50,489 nt of DNA, taken from Nonomuraea sp. MG754425. GTDB lineage: Bacteria > Actinomycetota > Actinomycetes > Streptosporangiales > Streptosporangiaceae. Location: assembly GCF_021699195.1 (NCBI RefSeq), contig NZ_SSXE01000052.1, forward strand, positions 1-50,489, given 5' to 3'. The notes under the pieces are model-generated. The model worked only from the letters and a program-made list of their open reading frames with translations. It was not told the origin of the DNA and made no database searches. The translations under genes were made by a program, and so were the position numbers. Shown piece by piece: positions 8,845 through 16,182 of this stretch. Position 1 is the stretch's first letter, and each line of letters begins with the position of its first letter.

Positions 8845-11800
8845 ATGGAGCGCCCCGTGGACGACCTGACGCAGCACACTCTCCCCCTGACAACACGACA
8901 CGGTTCACCCCGCACGACCGAGAACACCACCGGCACAGACGACCTCCTGGCAACGCGACGCGGTTCACCTCGCACGCCCACGCACGCCCCCGGCACGGGC
9001 GGCCGGCCGGTGACGCGGCGGGGCTTTCTCGCGCTCGGCGCCACCACCACAGCCGCCGCCACGCTCGCCCTCACCGGGCCTCCCCCCTCCCCCGCCGCCG
9101 CGGCCCCCGCGAACTCGGCCGCCTGGTTCGCCCGGCCGCGGCGTGAGGTCCGGCCGATGGTGCGCTGGTGGTGGCCGGACGCCCACGTCGATCCGGCCGA
9201 GATCCGGCGCGAGGTGGACCAGCTCGCCGACGCCGGGTTCGGCGGCGCGGAGATCGCGGCGGTGCACCACAGCATCCGCGACAAGTCCGTGCTCGACCCG
9301 GCCGGGCACGGCTGGGGCACGCCCGCCTGGAACGCCGCCGTCGAGGCCGCGCTCGACCAGGCCGGCCGGCGCGGGCTCGGCATCGACCTCACGATCGGCC
9401 CCTCCTGGCCGGCCGCGGTCCCGTCGATCACCCCGGAGAGCGAGGCCGCCTGCAAGGAGCTGGCCCACGGCTCGGTGGCGGTGGCGGCGGGCGTCACGTA
9501 CACGGGCGCGGTCCCGCCGCCCGCCGTGGACGGACGTCCCGAGCGCACGCTGCTGCTCGTCCAGGCCGCCAGGACCGAGCCGGCCCACTCCACCCGCGAC
9601 GAGACCGGCCTCGACCCCGCCTCCGTCCGGGAGGTCCCGGTCACCGGCGGCACGATCACCTGGACCGCCCCGGACGAGGGCGACTGGCTGCTCATCGCCT
9701 ACTGGGAGCGTGGCTCCGGCCAGCGTCCCGAGTCGGGCCCGCACACCGCACCCGAGTCGTACGTGGTGGACCACTTCAGCCGCGCCGGCACCCAGGCGGT
9801 GATCGACTTCTGGGAGTCGGAGCTGCTCACCCCCGCCGTCCGCCGGCTGCTCGGACGCGCGGGCGGGGCGTTGTTCGAGGACTCCATCGAGATCGAGACC
9901 GACGCGCTGCCGTGGACGCCGGGGCTGACGGAGGAGTTCGGGCGGCGGCGCGGCTACCCCCTCGCCTCCATCCTGCCGGTGGTGCTGCTGGCGGACGAGG
10001 ATCCCGTCTTCGCCTACGACGCCGCGCTGACCCGGCACGCCCGCAAGGACTACTGGGACACGGTCTCCGAGCTGTTCAACGAGCACCACTTCACCGCGCT
10101 GCGCGACTGGGCCCACTCGATCGGCCTGCGGCTGCGGGCGCAGCCGTACGGGCTGCGGACCGACGCCATCGAGGCCGCGGCCATCCTCGACGTGCCGGAG
10201 GGGGAGTCGCTGGGGTTCAAGAACCTCGACGACTACCGCTGCCTGGCCGGGGGCCGGGACCTGGCCGGGCGGGAGGTGCTGTCCTGCGAGGCGGGGGCGT
10301 ACCAGGGGGGCGCGTACACGACGACGTGGAAGACGCTGCTGCGCACGATGGGCGGGGCGTACGCGGCGGGGCTCAACCAGACGGTGCTGCACGGCTTCTC
10401 GTACGCCGACGCGCCGGGCGCGGCGTGGCCGGGGTTCGCGGCGTTCACGCCGTACGACGGGACGGCGGGGTACGCGGAGTCGTGGGGCCCACGCCAGCCG
10501 ACCTGGGATCACATCACCGATATTTCTGGATATTTCGCTCGAATACACCTGATCATGCGACAGGGGGTGCCGCGTGCCGACGTGGCCGTCCTGCGGCAGA
10601 CCGGCTACACCAAGACCGGCCTCGGCGCGTCCTGGTTCACCGCGAGCGGCGTCCCGACCGGCTGGACCCACCAGTTCGTCAGCGGCCCGCTGCTCGACCT
10701 GCCCACCGCCCGCGTCTCGGACGGGCGGCTCGGGCGGCCCGCCTACAAGGCGCTGTTCGTCGAGGGCGACAAGTTCTACGCGGGCAAGTGCACGATGCCG
10801 ACCGGCGTGGCCCGGCGCCTGCTCGCCTACGCCGACGCCGGCCTGCCCGTCGTCCTGCTCGGCGACTGGCGCGCCGCCACGGTGCCGGGCGTCGCCCGCG
10901 ACGGGGCGGACGAGCGCCTGCGCGCCCTGCTGGCGGACCTGCTCGCGCGGCCCTCGGTGCGGATGGTCGCCACCGCGGCGGAGGTACCCGGCGCGCTGGC
11001 CGCACTCGGGGTGCGCCCGGACGTCCGGTACGCGACCCCGTCCACGCTGCTCACCATGCGCCGGGTGGCCGGGCGGGTGGACTACTACTACCTGTGCAAC
11101 GGCAAGCACCAGGAGAACCCCAAGCCGCCCGTGACCGCGATCGACCACGAGGTCACGCTCGCCCGCACCGCGCCGGACGGCGTCCCGTACCTGCTCGACC
11201 CGTGGACGGGCCGCGCCGAGCGGATCGCCCGGTACGCGGAGGAGGCCGGCGGGGACCTCCGCCTGCGGGTGGCCCTGCAGCCGGGCCAGGCCCGGATCGT
11301 GGCCATCGGCCGGCCCGGCCTGTTCGGCGTCCCGGCGGCCGGGCGCGCGCACGCCGTCACCACCGACGCCGACCTCGTGCGGTTCGACGGCGAGCACCTG
11401 GTCGTGCGCGCCGGCTCGGCGGGCGTCCGGACCACCACCCTGTCCGACGGCCGCGCGGTCACCGCCGAGATCGGCCCGCTCCCCTCCCCCGTCGAGCCGG
11501 GCTCGTGGCGGCTGACGGTGCAGGACCGCGGCCCGGAGGGGTTCGTCCGCTCCGTGACCCTCGACCGGCTCGTGCCCTGGTCGGAGATCCCCGAGCTGGC
11601 CGACGCCTCGGGAGTCGGGACGTACACGACCGTGGTGACCGTGGAGGGGGCCGCGTACCTGGAGCTGGGCGAGGTCACCGACACCTGCCGGGTGCGCGTC
11701 AACGGCCGCCGCCTCGACCCGGTGGACCAGCTCCACCCCGTCGTGGACCTCGGCCCGCACCTGCGGCGTGGGGAGAACACGATCCAGGTGGAGGTGGCCA

Positions 11801-11922
11801 CGCCGCTGGGCAACCGGCTCAGGGTGAGCGACCCGGCCGTCTACGGAGGGCTGGCGCGCCGGCCGTACGGGCTGCTGGGGCCGGTCAGGCTGGTGCCGTA
11901 CGGGGAGGCGCGGATCCGGTGA
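8845..11922 (+). CDS. Tat-exported GH106 alpha-L-rhamnosidase
   Basis: A 1025-residue protein matching the GH106 family, inverting alpha-L-rhamnosidases that act on rhamnogalacturonan and related glycosides. The family opening VRPMVRWWWPDAHVDPAEI is followed by a long TIM-barrel part with accessory beta domains and a C-terminal beta-sandwich (ENTIQVEVATPLGNRL). The twin-arginine motif TRRGFLALG is at residues 57-65, unusually far from the start, because the N-terminus contains two upstream 60-base repeats of the same segment. I keep ATG 8845 since CAGGA precedes it at normal spacing; GTG 9010, directly ahead of the Tat motif, lacks a ribosome binding site. Bases 10518-10550 use AT-rich, rare codons. 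It stands alone and converges on the sigma-factor genes, 15 bases away. Confidence 0.93.
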   Translation: MERPVDDLTQHTLPLTTRHGSPRTTENTTGTDDLLATRRGSPRTPTHAPGTGGRPVTRRGFLALGATTTAAATLALTGPPPSPAAAAPANSAAWFARPRREVRPMVRWWWPDAHVDPAEIRREVDQLADAGFGGAEIAAVHHSIRDKSVLDPAGHGWGTPAWNAAVEAALDQAGRRGLGIDLTIGPSWPAAVPSITPESEAACKELAHGSVAVAAGVTYTGAVPPPAVDGRPERTLLLVQAARTEPAHSTRDETGLDPASVREVPVTGGTITWTAPDEGDWLLIAYWERGSGQRPESGPHTAPESYVVDHFSRAGTQAVIDFWESELLTPAVRRLLGRAGGALFEDSIEIETDALPWTPGLTEEFGRRRGYPLASILPVVLLADEDPVFAYDAALTRHARKDYWDTVSELFNEHHFTALRDWAHSIGLRLRAQPYGLRTDAIEAAAILDVPEGESLGFKNLDDYRCLAGGRDLAGREVLSCEAGAYQGGAYTTTWKTLLRTMGGAYAAGLNQTVLHGFSYADAPGAAWPGFAAFTPYDGTAGYAESWGPRQPTWDHITDISGYFARIHLIMRQGVPRADVAVLRQTGYTKTGLGASWFTASGVPTGWTHQFVSGPLLDLPTARVSDGRLGRPAYKALFVEGDKFYAGKCTMPTGVARRLLAYADAGLPVVLLGDWRAATVPGVARDGADERLRALLADLLARPSVRMVATAAEVPGALAALGVRPDVRYATPSTLLTMRRVAGRVDYYYLCNGKHQENPKPPVTAIDHEVTLARTAPDGVPYLLDPWTGRAERIARYAEEAGGDLRLRVALQPGQARIVAIGRPGLFGVPAAGRAHAVTTDADLVRFDGEHLVVRAGSAGVRTTTLSDGRAVTAEIGPLPSPVEPGSWRLTVQDRGPEGFVRSVTLDRLVPWSEIPELADASGVGTYTTVVTVEGAAYLELGEVTDTCRVRVNGRRLDPVDQLHPVVDLGPHLRRGENTIQVEVATPLGNRLRVSDPAVYGGLARRPYGLLGPVRLVPYGEARIR
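8893..9032 (+). repeat. Three exact-period 60-base repeats encoding degenerate copies of the Tat motif
   Basis: Units start at 8893, 8953 and 9013 (period 60 bases, in frame). They begin TRHGSPRT, TRRGSPRT and TRRGFLAL. The first two are closely similar over their first 24 bases; the third is partial and leads into the hydrophobic core of the signal peptide. Confidence 0.85.
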
Positions 11923-11937
11923 CCTCCCGCGGGACGT

Positions 11938-13164
11938 CTACGGCCGGGGCGTCCGCAACCGGCGGGCCCGCGACTCCAGGTGGCGCTGCTCGGCGAGGCT
12001 GGCGGTGGCCTTGGCCGCCCTGCGGTAGTGCTCGTACGCCCCGGCCGGGTCGCCGGCCCGCTCCAGCAGGTGGGCCCGGACGGACAGCAGCCGGTGGTGC
12101 CCGGCCATCCGGCCGTCGTCGTCCAGCGTGGCCAGCAGGGCCAGCCCGGCCTGCGGGCCCATGGTCTCGGCGAGCGCGATCGCCCGGTTGAGGGTGACCA
12201 TCGGGTTGGGCGCGATGCGGTCGAGGATGAGGTAGAGCGCGTGCACCTGCCGCCAGTCGGTCAGCTCGGCGGTGGCGGCGTCGGCGTGCGTGGCGGCGAT
12301 CGCGGCCTGGAGCTGGTAGGGCCCCAGTTCCGGGCCGGCCAGCGACGCCTTCACCAGCTCGGTGCCCTCGTCGATGAGCAGGCGGTCCCACTTCGCGCGG
12401 TCCTGCTCGGCCAGCGGCACCAGATCGCCGGCCGCGTTCGTGCGGGCCTCCCGGCGCGCGTCGGTCAGCAGCATGAGCGCGAGCAGCCCGGTCACCTCGC
12501 CGTCGCCGGGGAGCTGGGCGTGCACGGCGCGGGTCAGCCGGATCGCCTCGCGCGCGAGGTCGGCGCGGTGCAACTCGCTGCCGGACGAGGCGGTGTACCC
12601 CTCGTTGAAGATCAGGTAGAGCACGTGCAGGACGACCCGCAGCCGCTCCTCGCGCTCCGCGCCCTCCGGCAGCGCGAACGAGCTGCCCGCGGCCTTGACG
12701 CGCTGCTTGGCCCGGCTGATCCGGGCCGCCATCGTGGCCTCCGGCACCAGGAACGCGTGGGCGATCTCGGCGGTGGTCAGGCCGCCGACCGCGCGCAGCG
12801 TCAGCGCGGTCTGGGAGGCCGGGGTCAGCGTCGGGTGGCAGCACAGGAACAGCAGGACGAGCGTGTCGTCGGTGTCGGGCACGTCCTCGGGCGGCACGTC
12901 GGCGGCCACCGTCGCCGACTCCCGCTCGCGGCGCGCGTGGTCGCTGCGCACCTGGTCGATGAAGCGCCGGGAGGCGACGGTGACCAGCCAGCCGCGCGGG
13001 TTGTCCGGCACCCCCTCCCGCGGCCACTGCACGGCCGCGGCGAGCACGGCCTCCTGGACGGCGTCCTCGCACCCCTCGAACTGCCCGTGCCTGCGCAACA
13101 GCGTGCCGAGGACCTGCGGCGCCAGCTCGCGCAGCAGGTCCTCGATGGAGCGTGCCCCGGTCAT
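11938..13164 (-). CDS. ECF sigma factor, ECF42 group (C-terminal TPR-like extension), copy 1
   Basis: A 408-residue RNA polymerase sigma factor. Regions 2 (QFEGCEDAVQEAVLAAAVQW, DNPRGWLVTVASRRFIDQV) and 4 (GGLTTAEIAHAFLVPEATMA) occupy the first 170 residues. The remaining 240 residues form the helical TPR-like extension typical of ECF42 (LYLIFNEGY... segment near residue 180). Standard ECF factors are about 180-200 residues. ECF42 factors are normally paired with DGPF/YCII proteins and are not controlled by an anti-sigma factor. The start codon overlaps the stop of the DGPF gene upstream (ATGA). No link to pectin metabolism is evident. Confidence 0.93.
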   Translation of the reverse strand: MTGARSIEDLLRELAPQVLGTLLRRHGQFEGCEDAVQEAVLAAAVQWPREGVPDNPRGWLVTVASRRFIDQVRSDHARRERESATVAADVPPEDVPDTDDTLVLLFLCCHPTLTPASQTALTLRAVGGLTTAEIAHAFLVPEATMAARISRAKQRVKAAGSSFALPEGAEREERLRVVLHVLYLIFNEGYTASSGSELHRADLAREAIRLTRAVHAQLPGDGEVTGLLALMLLTDARREARTNAAGDLVPLAEQDRAKWDRLLIDEGTELVKASLAGPELGPYQLQAAIAATHADAATAELTDWRQVHALYLILDRIAPNPMVTLNRAIALAETMGPQAGLALLATLDDDGRMAGHHRLLSVRAHLLERAGDPAGAYEHYRRAAKATASLAEQRHLESRARRLRTPRP

Positions 13165-13532
13165 GCCTCCAATTGTCCGTCAGCGAACATCACCTGGCGC
13201 ACCTCGACGCCCAGCCCCTCGATCCTGGTGTCGGGAATCTGCGCCGCCAGCTCGATCGCCCGCTCCTTGTTCTCGCAGTCGATCAGGTAGAAGCCACCCA
13301 GGTACTCCTTCGACTCCAGGAAGGGGCCGTCGGTCACCACCGGCTGGCCGTTGCGCACGGTCACCACGGCGGCCTGCGACGGGTCCACCAGCGCCTGCGT
13401 GGTGATCAGTTCACCGGACTCCTTCAGCGCCGCGATGAACGCGCCGTGGCCGTCGCCGATCGCCGCCTTCTCCTCGTCGGTCAGGGCGTCCAGCACGGCC
13501 GGGTTGATGTGCATGCTGATCAGGAACTGCAT
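13161..13532 (-). CDS. DGPF-domain (YCII-related) protein, copy 1
   Basis: A 123-residue protein with the hallmark VTDGPF motif and the family pattern MQFLISMHINP, ALVDPSQAAVVTVRNGQP, KEYLGGFYLIDCENKERAIE. I chose ATG at 13532 because AGGAG stands 5 bases upstream; the frame is open further but without a better site. DGPF proteins are small alpha/beta-barrel dimers of unknown activity and are the standard partners of ECF42 sigma factors. It overlaps the sigma gene downstream by 4 bases, forming a two-gene unit. Confidence 0.92.
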   Translation of the reverse strand: MQFLISMHINPAVLDALTDEEKAAIGDGHGAFIAALKESGELITTQALVDPSQAAVVTVRNGQPVVTDGPFLESKEYLGGFYLIDCENKERAIELAAQIPDTRIEGLGVEVRQVMFADGQLEA

Positions 13533-13581
13533 CGTGACTCCTCGTGGCTCGCGGGGCCCAGGCCAGGCCCTTCGACCGGAT

Positions 13582-13609
13582 GGTCGGAGCCGCCGCCGTC
13601 GTCTTGACA
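13582..13609 (-). promoter_or_regulatory. Candidate ECF42-type promoter for the copy 1 module
   Basis: Read on the minus strand, TGTCAA (13609-13604) is followed after 17 bases by CGACC (13586-13582), 50 bases before the DGPF start. From memory, ECF42 target promoters carry a TGTCGA-like -35 and a CGA-containing -10; this site matches the -35 at five of six positions. It is a candidate for autoregulation, by eye only. Confidence 0.35.
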
Positions 13610-13622
13610 TCCTCTGGGGCGC

Positions 13623-14882
13623 TCAGCCGCCCGCCTGCGCGGCGCGCCGCAGGAACAGCTCCCGTTCGCGGGCGTTGCGGGTCAGCCCGGCCGCGCGCCG
13701 GAACTCGGCCGCCGCCTCGTCGTCGCGGCCGAGCCTGGCCAGCAGGTCGCCGCGGACGGCGGGCAGATGGGCGTAGCCGCGCAGCGCCCGTTCGTCGAGG
13801 AGGGCGTCGGCGAGGGCCAGCCCGTGTTCGGGGCCGGCGGCCATGCCGACCGCGACCGCCCGGTTGAGCTCGACGATCGGAGAGGGCGTCAGGTGGGCGA
13901 GCAGCCGGTACAGCGCGGCGATCCGGGCCCAGTCGGTGGCCTGCGGGGTGCGGGCGCGGGCGTGGCAGGCGGCGATGGCGGCCTGCAGCCCGTACGGGCC
14001 GAGCGTGCCGAGGTCCTCGGCGCGGCGCAGCCCGTCCAGGCCGCGGCGGACGAGCAGCCGGTCCCAGCGGCTGCGGTCCTGGTCAGGGAGCAGGATCGGG
14101 GAGCCGTCGGGGGCGGTCCTGGCCGGGATGCGGGACGCCTGGATCTCCATGAGCGCCAGCAGGCCGTGCACCTCGGGTTCGGCCGGCATCAGCCCGGCCA
14201 GCACCCGCCCGAGCCGCATCGCCTCCTGGCAGAGCGACGGGCGGATCCAGTCCGTGCCCGCGCTGGCCGCGTACCCCTCGTTGAAGATCAGGTAGATGAC
14301 CTCCAGGACGGACGCCAGCCGGGCGGGCAGTTCGGCGGGCGGGGGCAGCTCGATGGGGACCTTCCGGTCGGCGAGCGTGCGCTTGGCCCGGGAGACGCGC
14401 TGGCCGACGGTGGGCTCTGGGACGAGGAAGGCCCGCGCGATCTCGGCGGTGCTCAGGCCGCCGAGCAACCGGAGGGTGAGCGCGAGCCGTCCCTCGGCCG
14501 GGAGCGCCGGGTGGCAGGCGGTGAAGATCAGGCGGAGCAGGTCGTCGCCGATGTGGTCGTCGATGTGGTCGTCGAGTTCGGCTTCCGCCCACTCCTGGCG
14601 CAGTTCCAGGTCGTGGCCGAGCTGTTGCAGCTTGCGCTGGTAGGTGTCGCGGCGGCGGAACTGGTCGATGGCGCGGTGCTTGGCGGTCAGCGTCAGCCAC
14701 GCGCCCGGATTGTCCGGTACGCCGTTACGCGGCCATTCCTCGAGCGCCGCCACCAGGGCGTCCTGGGCCAGTTCCTCCGCCAGCCCGATGTCGTTGACCA
14801 TCCGGGCCAGCGTGGCGATGACCCGGGCGGACTCGATGCGCCAGACCGCCTCGACCGCCCGGTGTGAATCGGCAACCGTCAT
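13623..14882 (-). CDS. ECF sigma factor, ECF42 group, copy 2
   Basis: A 419-residue paralogue of the sigma factor at 11938. It keeps region 2 (IGLAEELAQDALVAALEEWP, GAWLTLTAKHRAIDQF), region 4 (GGLSTAEIARAFLVPEPTV) and the C-terminal TPR-like extension (LEVIYLIFNEGYAASAG, RNAREREL). AGGA precedes the ATG at 14882. It lies 18 bases after its DGPF partner and 90 bases before the next module. The two sigma factors diverge clearly in sequence, so the tandem arrangement is probably an old duplication or a pairing of two related modules rather than a recent copy. Confidence 0.93.
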   Translation of the reverse strand: MTVADSHRAVEAVWRIESARVIATLARMVNDIGLAEELAQDALVAALEEWPRNGVPDNPGAWLTLTAKHRAIDQFRRRDTYQRKLQQLGHDLELRQEWAEAELDDHIDDHIGDDLLRLIFTACHPALPAEGRLALTLRLLGGLSTAEIARAFLVPEPTVGQRVSRAKRTLADRKVPIELPPPAELPARLASVLEVIYLIFNEGYAASAGTDWIRPSLCQEAMRLGRVLAGLMPAEPEVHGLLALMEIQASRIPARTAPDGSPILLPDQDRSRWDRLLVRRGLDGLRRAEDLGTLGPYGLQAAIAACHARARTPQATDWARIAALYRLLAHLTPSPIVELNRAVAVGMAAGPEHGLALADALLDERALRGYAHLPAVRGDLLARLGRDDEAAAEFRRAAGLTRNARERELFLRRAAQAGG

Positions 14883-14900
14883 GCGTCCTGGATACCGCGT

Positions 14901-15275
14901 TCAGGCGGGCGGGGCGAAGTCCGCGGGGCCGAACAGTCTGAGCACGTCCGCCTCGCCCGCCCATCCCGGCCACAGGTCGTGGTGCAGCCGGACGAAGCGG
15001 GAGGCCCACTCCACGGCCTCCTCCTTGGTCCTGACCTCGTACAGGGCGTAGCTGATCAGCTCTTTGGCCTCGGCGAACGGGCCGTCGCTGACGACCAGCC
15101 GGCCGCCCGCGACCTCGACCCGCGCGCCCTCGGAGCTGGGCGCCAGGCCGCTGGTGTCCAGCAGGGCGCCGGACTCGGTGGCCTCCTGGCCGAGCTTGAC
15201 GATGGCCTCCATGAGGTCGGCAGGGGGCGGGCCGTCGGGCTGGGCGGCGACTCGGAGGGTGACCAGGTAGCGCAT
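14901..15275 (-). CDS. DGPF-domain (YCII-related) protein, copy 2
   Basis: A 124-residue DGPF protein (VVSDGPFAEAKELISYALYE). It is shorter in its N-terminal region than some family members but complete. It lies 4 bases after the DUF998 gene and 18 bases before its sigma partner, giving a three-gene operon DUF998-DGPF-sigma. It differs from copy 1 by an extra C-terminal tail with FRLHHDLWPGWAG-like aromatic residues. Confidence 0.92.
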   Translation of the reverse strand: MRYLVTLRVAAQPDGPPPADLMEAIVKLGQEATESGALLDTSGLAPSSEGARVEVAGGRLVVSDGPFAEAKELISYALYEVRTKEEAVEWASRFVRLHHDLWPGWAGEADVLRLFGPADFAPPA

Positions 15276-15279
15276 GAGT

Positions 15280-15954
15280 TCAGTGCCTTTCGATGGAGGA
15301 GGAGCGGGACAGGTCCAGCGACACTAGCGACAGCCAGCTCCACAGGGCCAGGATGCCCACGATGAACGTCACGTTCGCCCCGGGGACGGCCCCGCCACTG
15401 GCGATGCCGGCGAACGCGCCGAGGAAGAGCGTGCCGGTCAGGCGGGAGTACCACGCCCAGCCCGGACGGCCGTCGCGGGCGTGGCGCGAGGCCAGGACGT
15501 AGCAGGCCGCGACGGCGCACAGGAAGCCCACGCCGCCGACGGCCATGTGCAGCGTCCCGGACAGGGTCACGACGCCGGGGCCCTGCGGGGTGCCGGCCGG
15601 GAAGCCCATGGCGGGGTCGGCCGGGAAGGCGGCGGCGCCGAGCATGGAGGCGCCGAACGTCCCGAGGAGGAGCGGGACCCACCGGGCGCCGCGTCCGGGG
15701 GCCAGGGCGTCGCGCAGGCCGGCGGCGGCGGCGATGGTGGCCAGGCCGGTCAGCACGAAGTTGAGCGTCTGGATCCAGCCGAGGTCGCCGTTGGCCAGGA
15801 AGCTCCAGGGGTGGCGGGCGAGGTCGAAGCCCTCCCGGGTGAACGCCTGGGCCAGGGCGACGGCCACGTACACGGGGCCGGCCAGGACGCCGGAGCCGAG
15901 CAGCAGCCGCCGGCGGGAGATCGGACGGGCGGGGGAGAACGCGAGTTGTGTCAT
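15280..15954 (-). CDS. DUF998-family membrane protein
   Basis: A 224-residue integral membrane protein with about six hydrophobic spans (the first near residues 17-37, LLLGSGVLAGPVYVAVALAQ). The motif AFTREGFDLARHPWSFLANG after span 1 and the later GTLHMAVGGVGFL segment are typical of DUF998 proteins found beside ECF factors in actinomycetes. The function is unknown. As the first gene of the minus-strand operon it is presumably co-expressed with DGPF and sigma copy 2. Confidence 0.9.
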   Translation of the reverse strand: MTQLAFSPARPISRRRLLLGSGVLAGPVYVAVALAQAFTREGFDLARHPWSFLANGDLGWIQTLNFVLTGLATIAAAAGLRDALAPGRGARWVPLLLGTFGASMLGAAAFPADPAMGFPAGTPQGPGVVTLSGTLHMAVGGVGFLCAVAACYVLASRHARDGRPGWAWYSRLTGTLFLGAFAGIASGGAVPGANVTFIVGILALWSWLSLVSLDLSRSSSIERH

Positions 15955-16026
15955 GGTCGGCCGCCTTGCTTGCCGGGGCCGGCCGGTCCGGCCCTCTGAC
16001 CAGGCGGCGAACGAGCCGGGCGGATT

Positions 16027-16032
16027 TCGACA
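16027..16032 (-). promoter_or_regulatory. Candidate ECF42-type -35 element upstream of DUF998-DGPF-sigma
   Basis: On the minus strand the hexamer TGTCGA (16032-16027) lies about 70 bases before the DUF998 start. It is the -35 sequence I associate with ECF42 autoregulation. I cannot define the matching -10 with confidence. Confidence 0.3.
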
Positions 16033-16038
16033 CGACCC

Positions 16039-16062
16039 CCGGAACTTTTTCCGGCCTTTTTT
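16039..16062 (+). terminator. Intrinsic terminator-like hairpin in the leader region of the pectinesterase gene
   Basis: CCGGAA (16039-16044) pairs with TTCCGG (16049-16054) across a CTTT loop, followed by CC and six T residues. It is oriented plus, upstream of the mapped promoter at 16110, so it may insulate the pectinesterase genes from antisense transcription over the sigma island. A second CCGGAA at 16070-16075 could compete for the TTCCGG arm. Confidence 0.5.
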
Positions 16063-16109
16063 CGCGGCTCCGGAACAACCGCGTTCCTGGGGAACGGGCT
16101 CACAACCCC

Positions 16110-16138
16110 TTGACCGGAGTTGTTGAGAGGTCTACATA
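16110..16138 (+). promoter_or_regulatory. Sigma-70-type promoter of the pectinesterase operon
   Basis: TTGACC (16110-16115), a 17-base spacer and TACATA (16133-16138). The -10 merges with the element TACATA-TA-TATTCA (16133-16146), a relative of AT-rich palindromes found upstream of other genes in the window. The GTG start is at 16183, with AGAGAGG seven to eight bases before it. Confidence 0.6.
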
Positions 16139-16182
16139 TATATTCACCTCCAACTATCCATTCGCGCACAGAGAGGCCGAAT

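Noticed and set aside
15955..16182. tRNA or other structured RNA gene
   Set aside because: Only short competing hairpins are seen; no cloverleaf or known RNA core.
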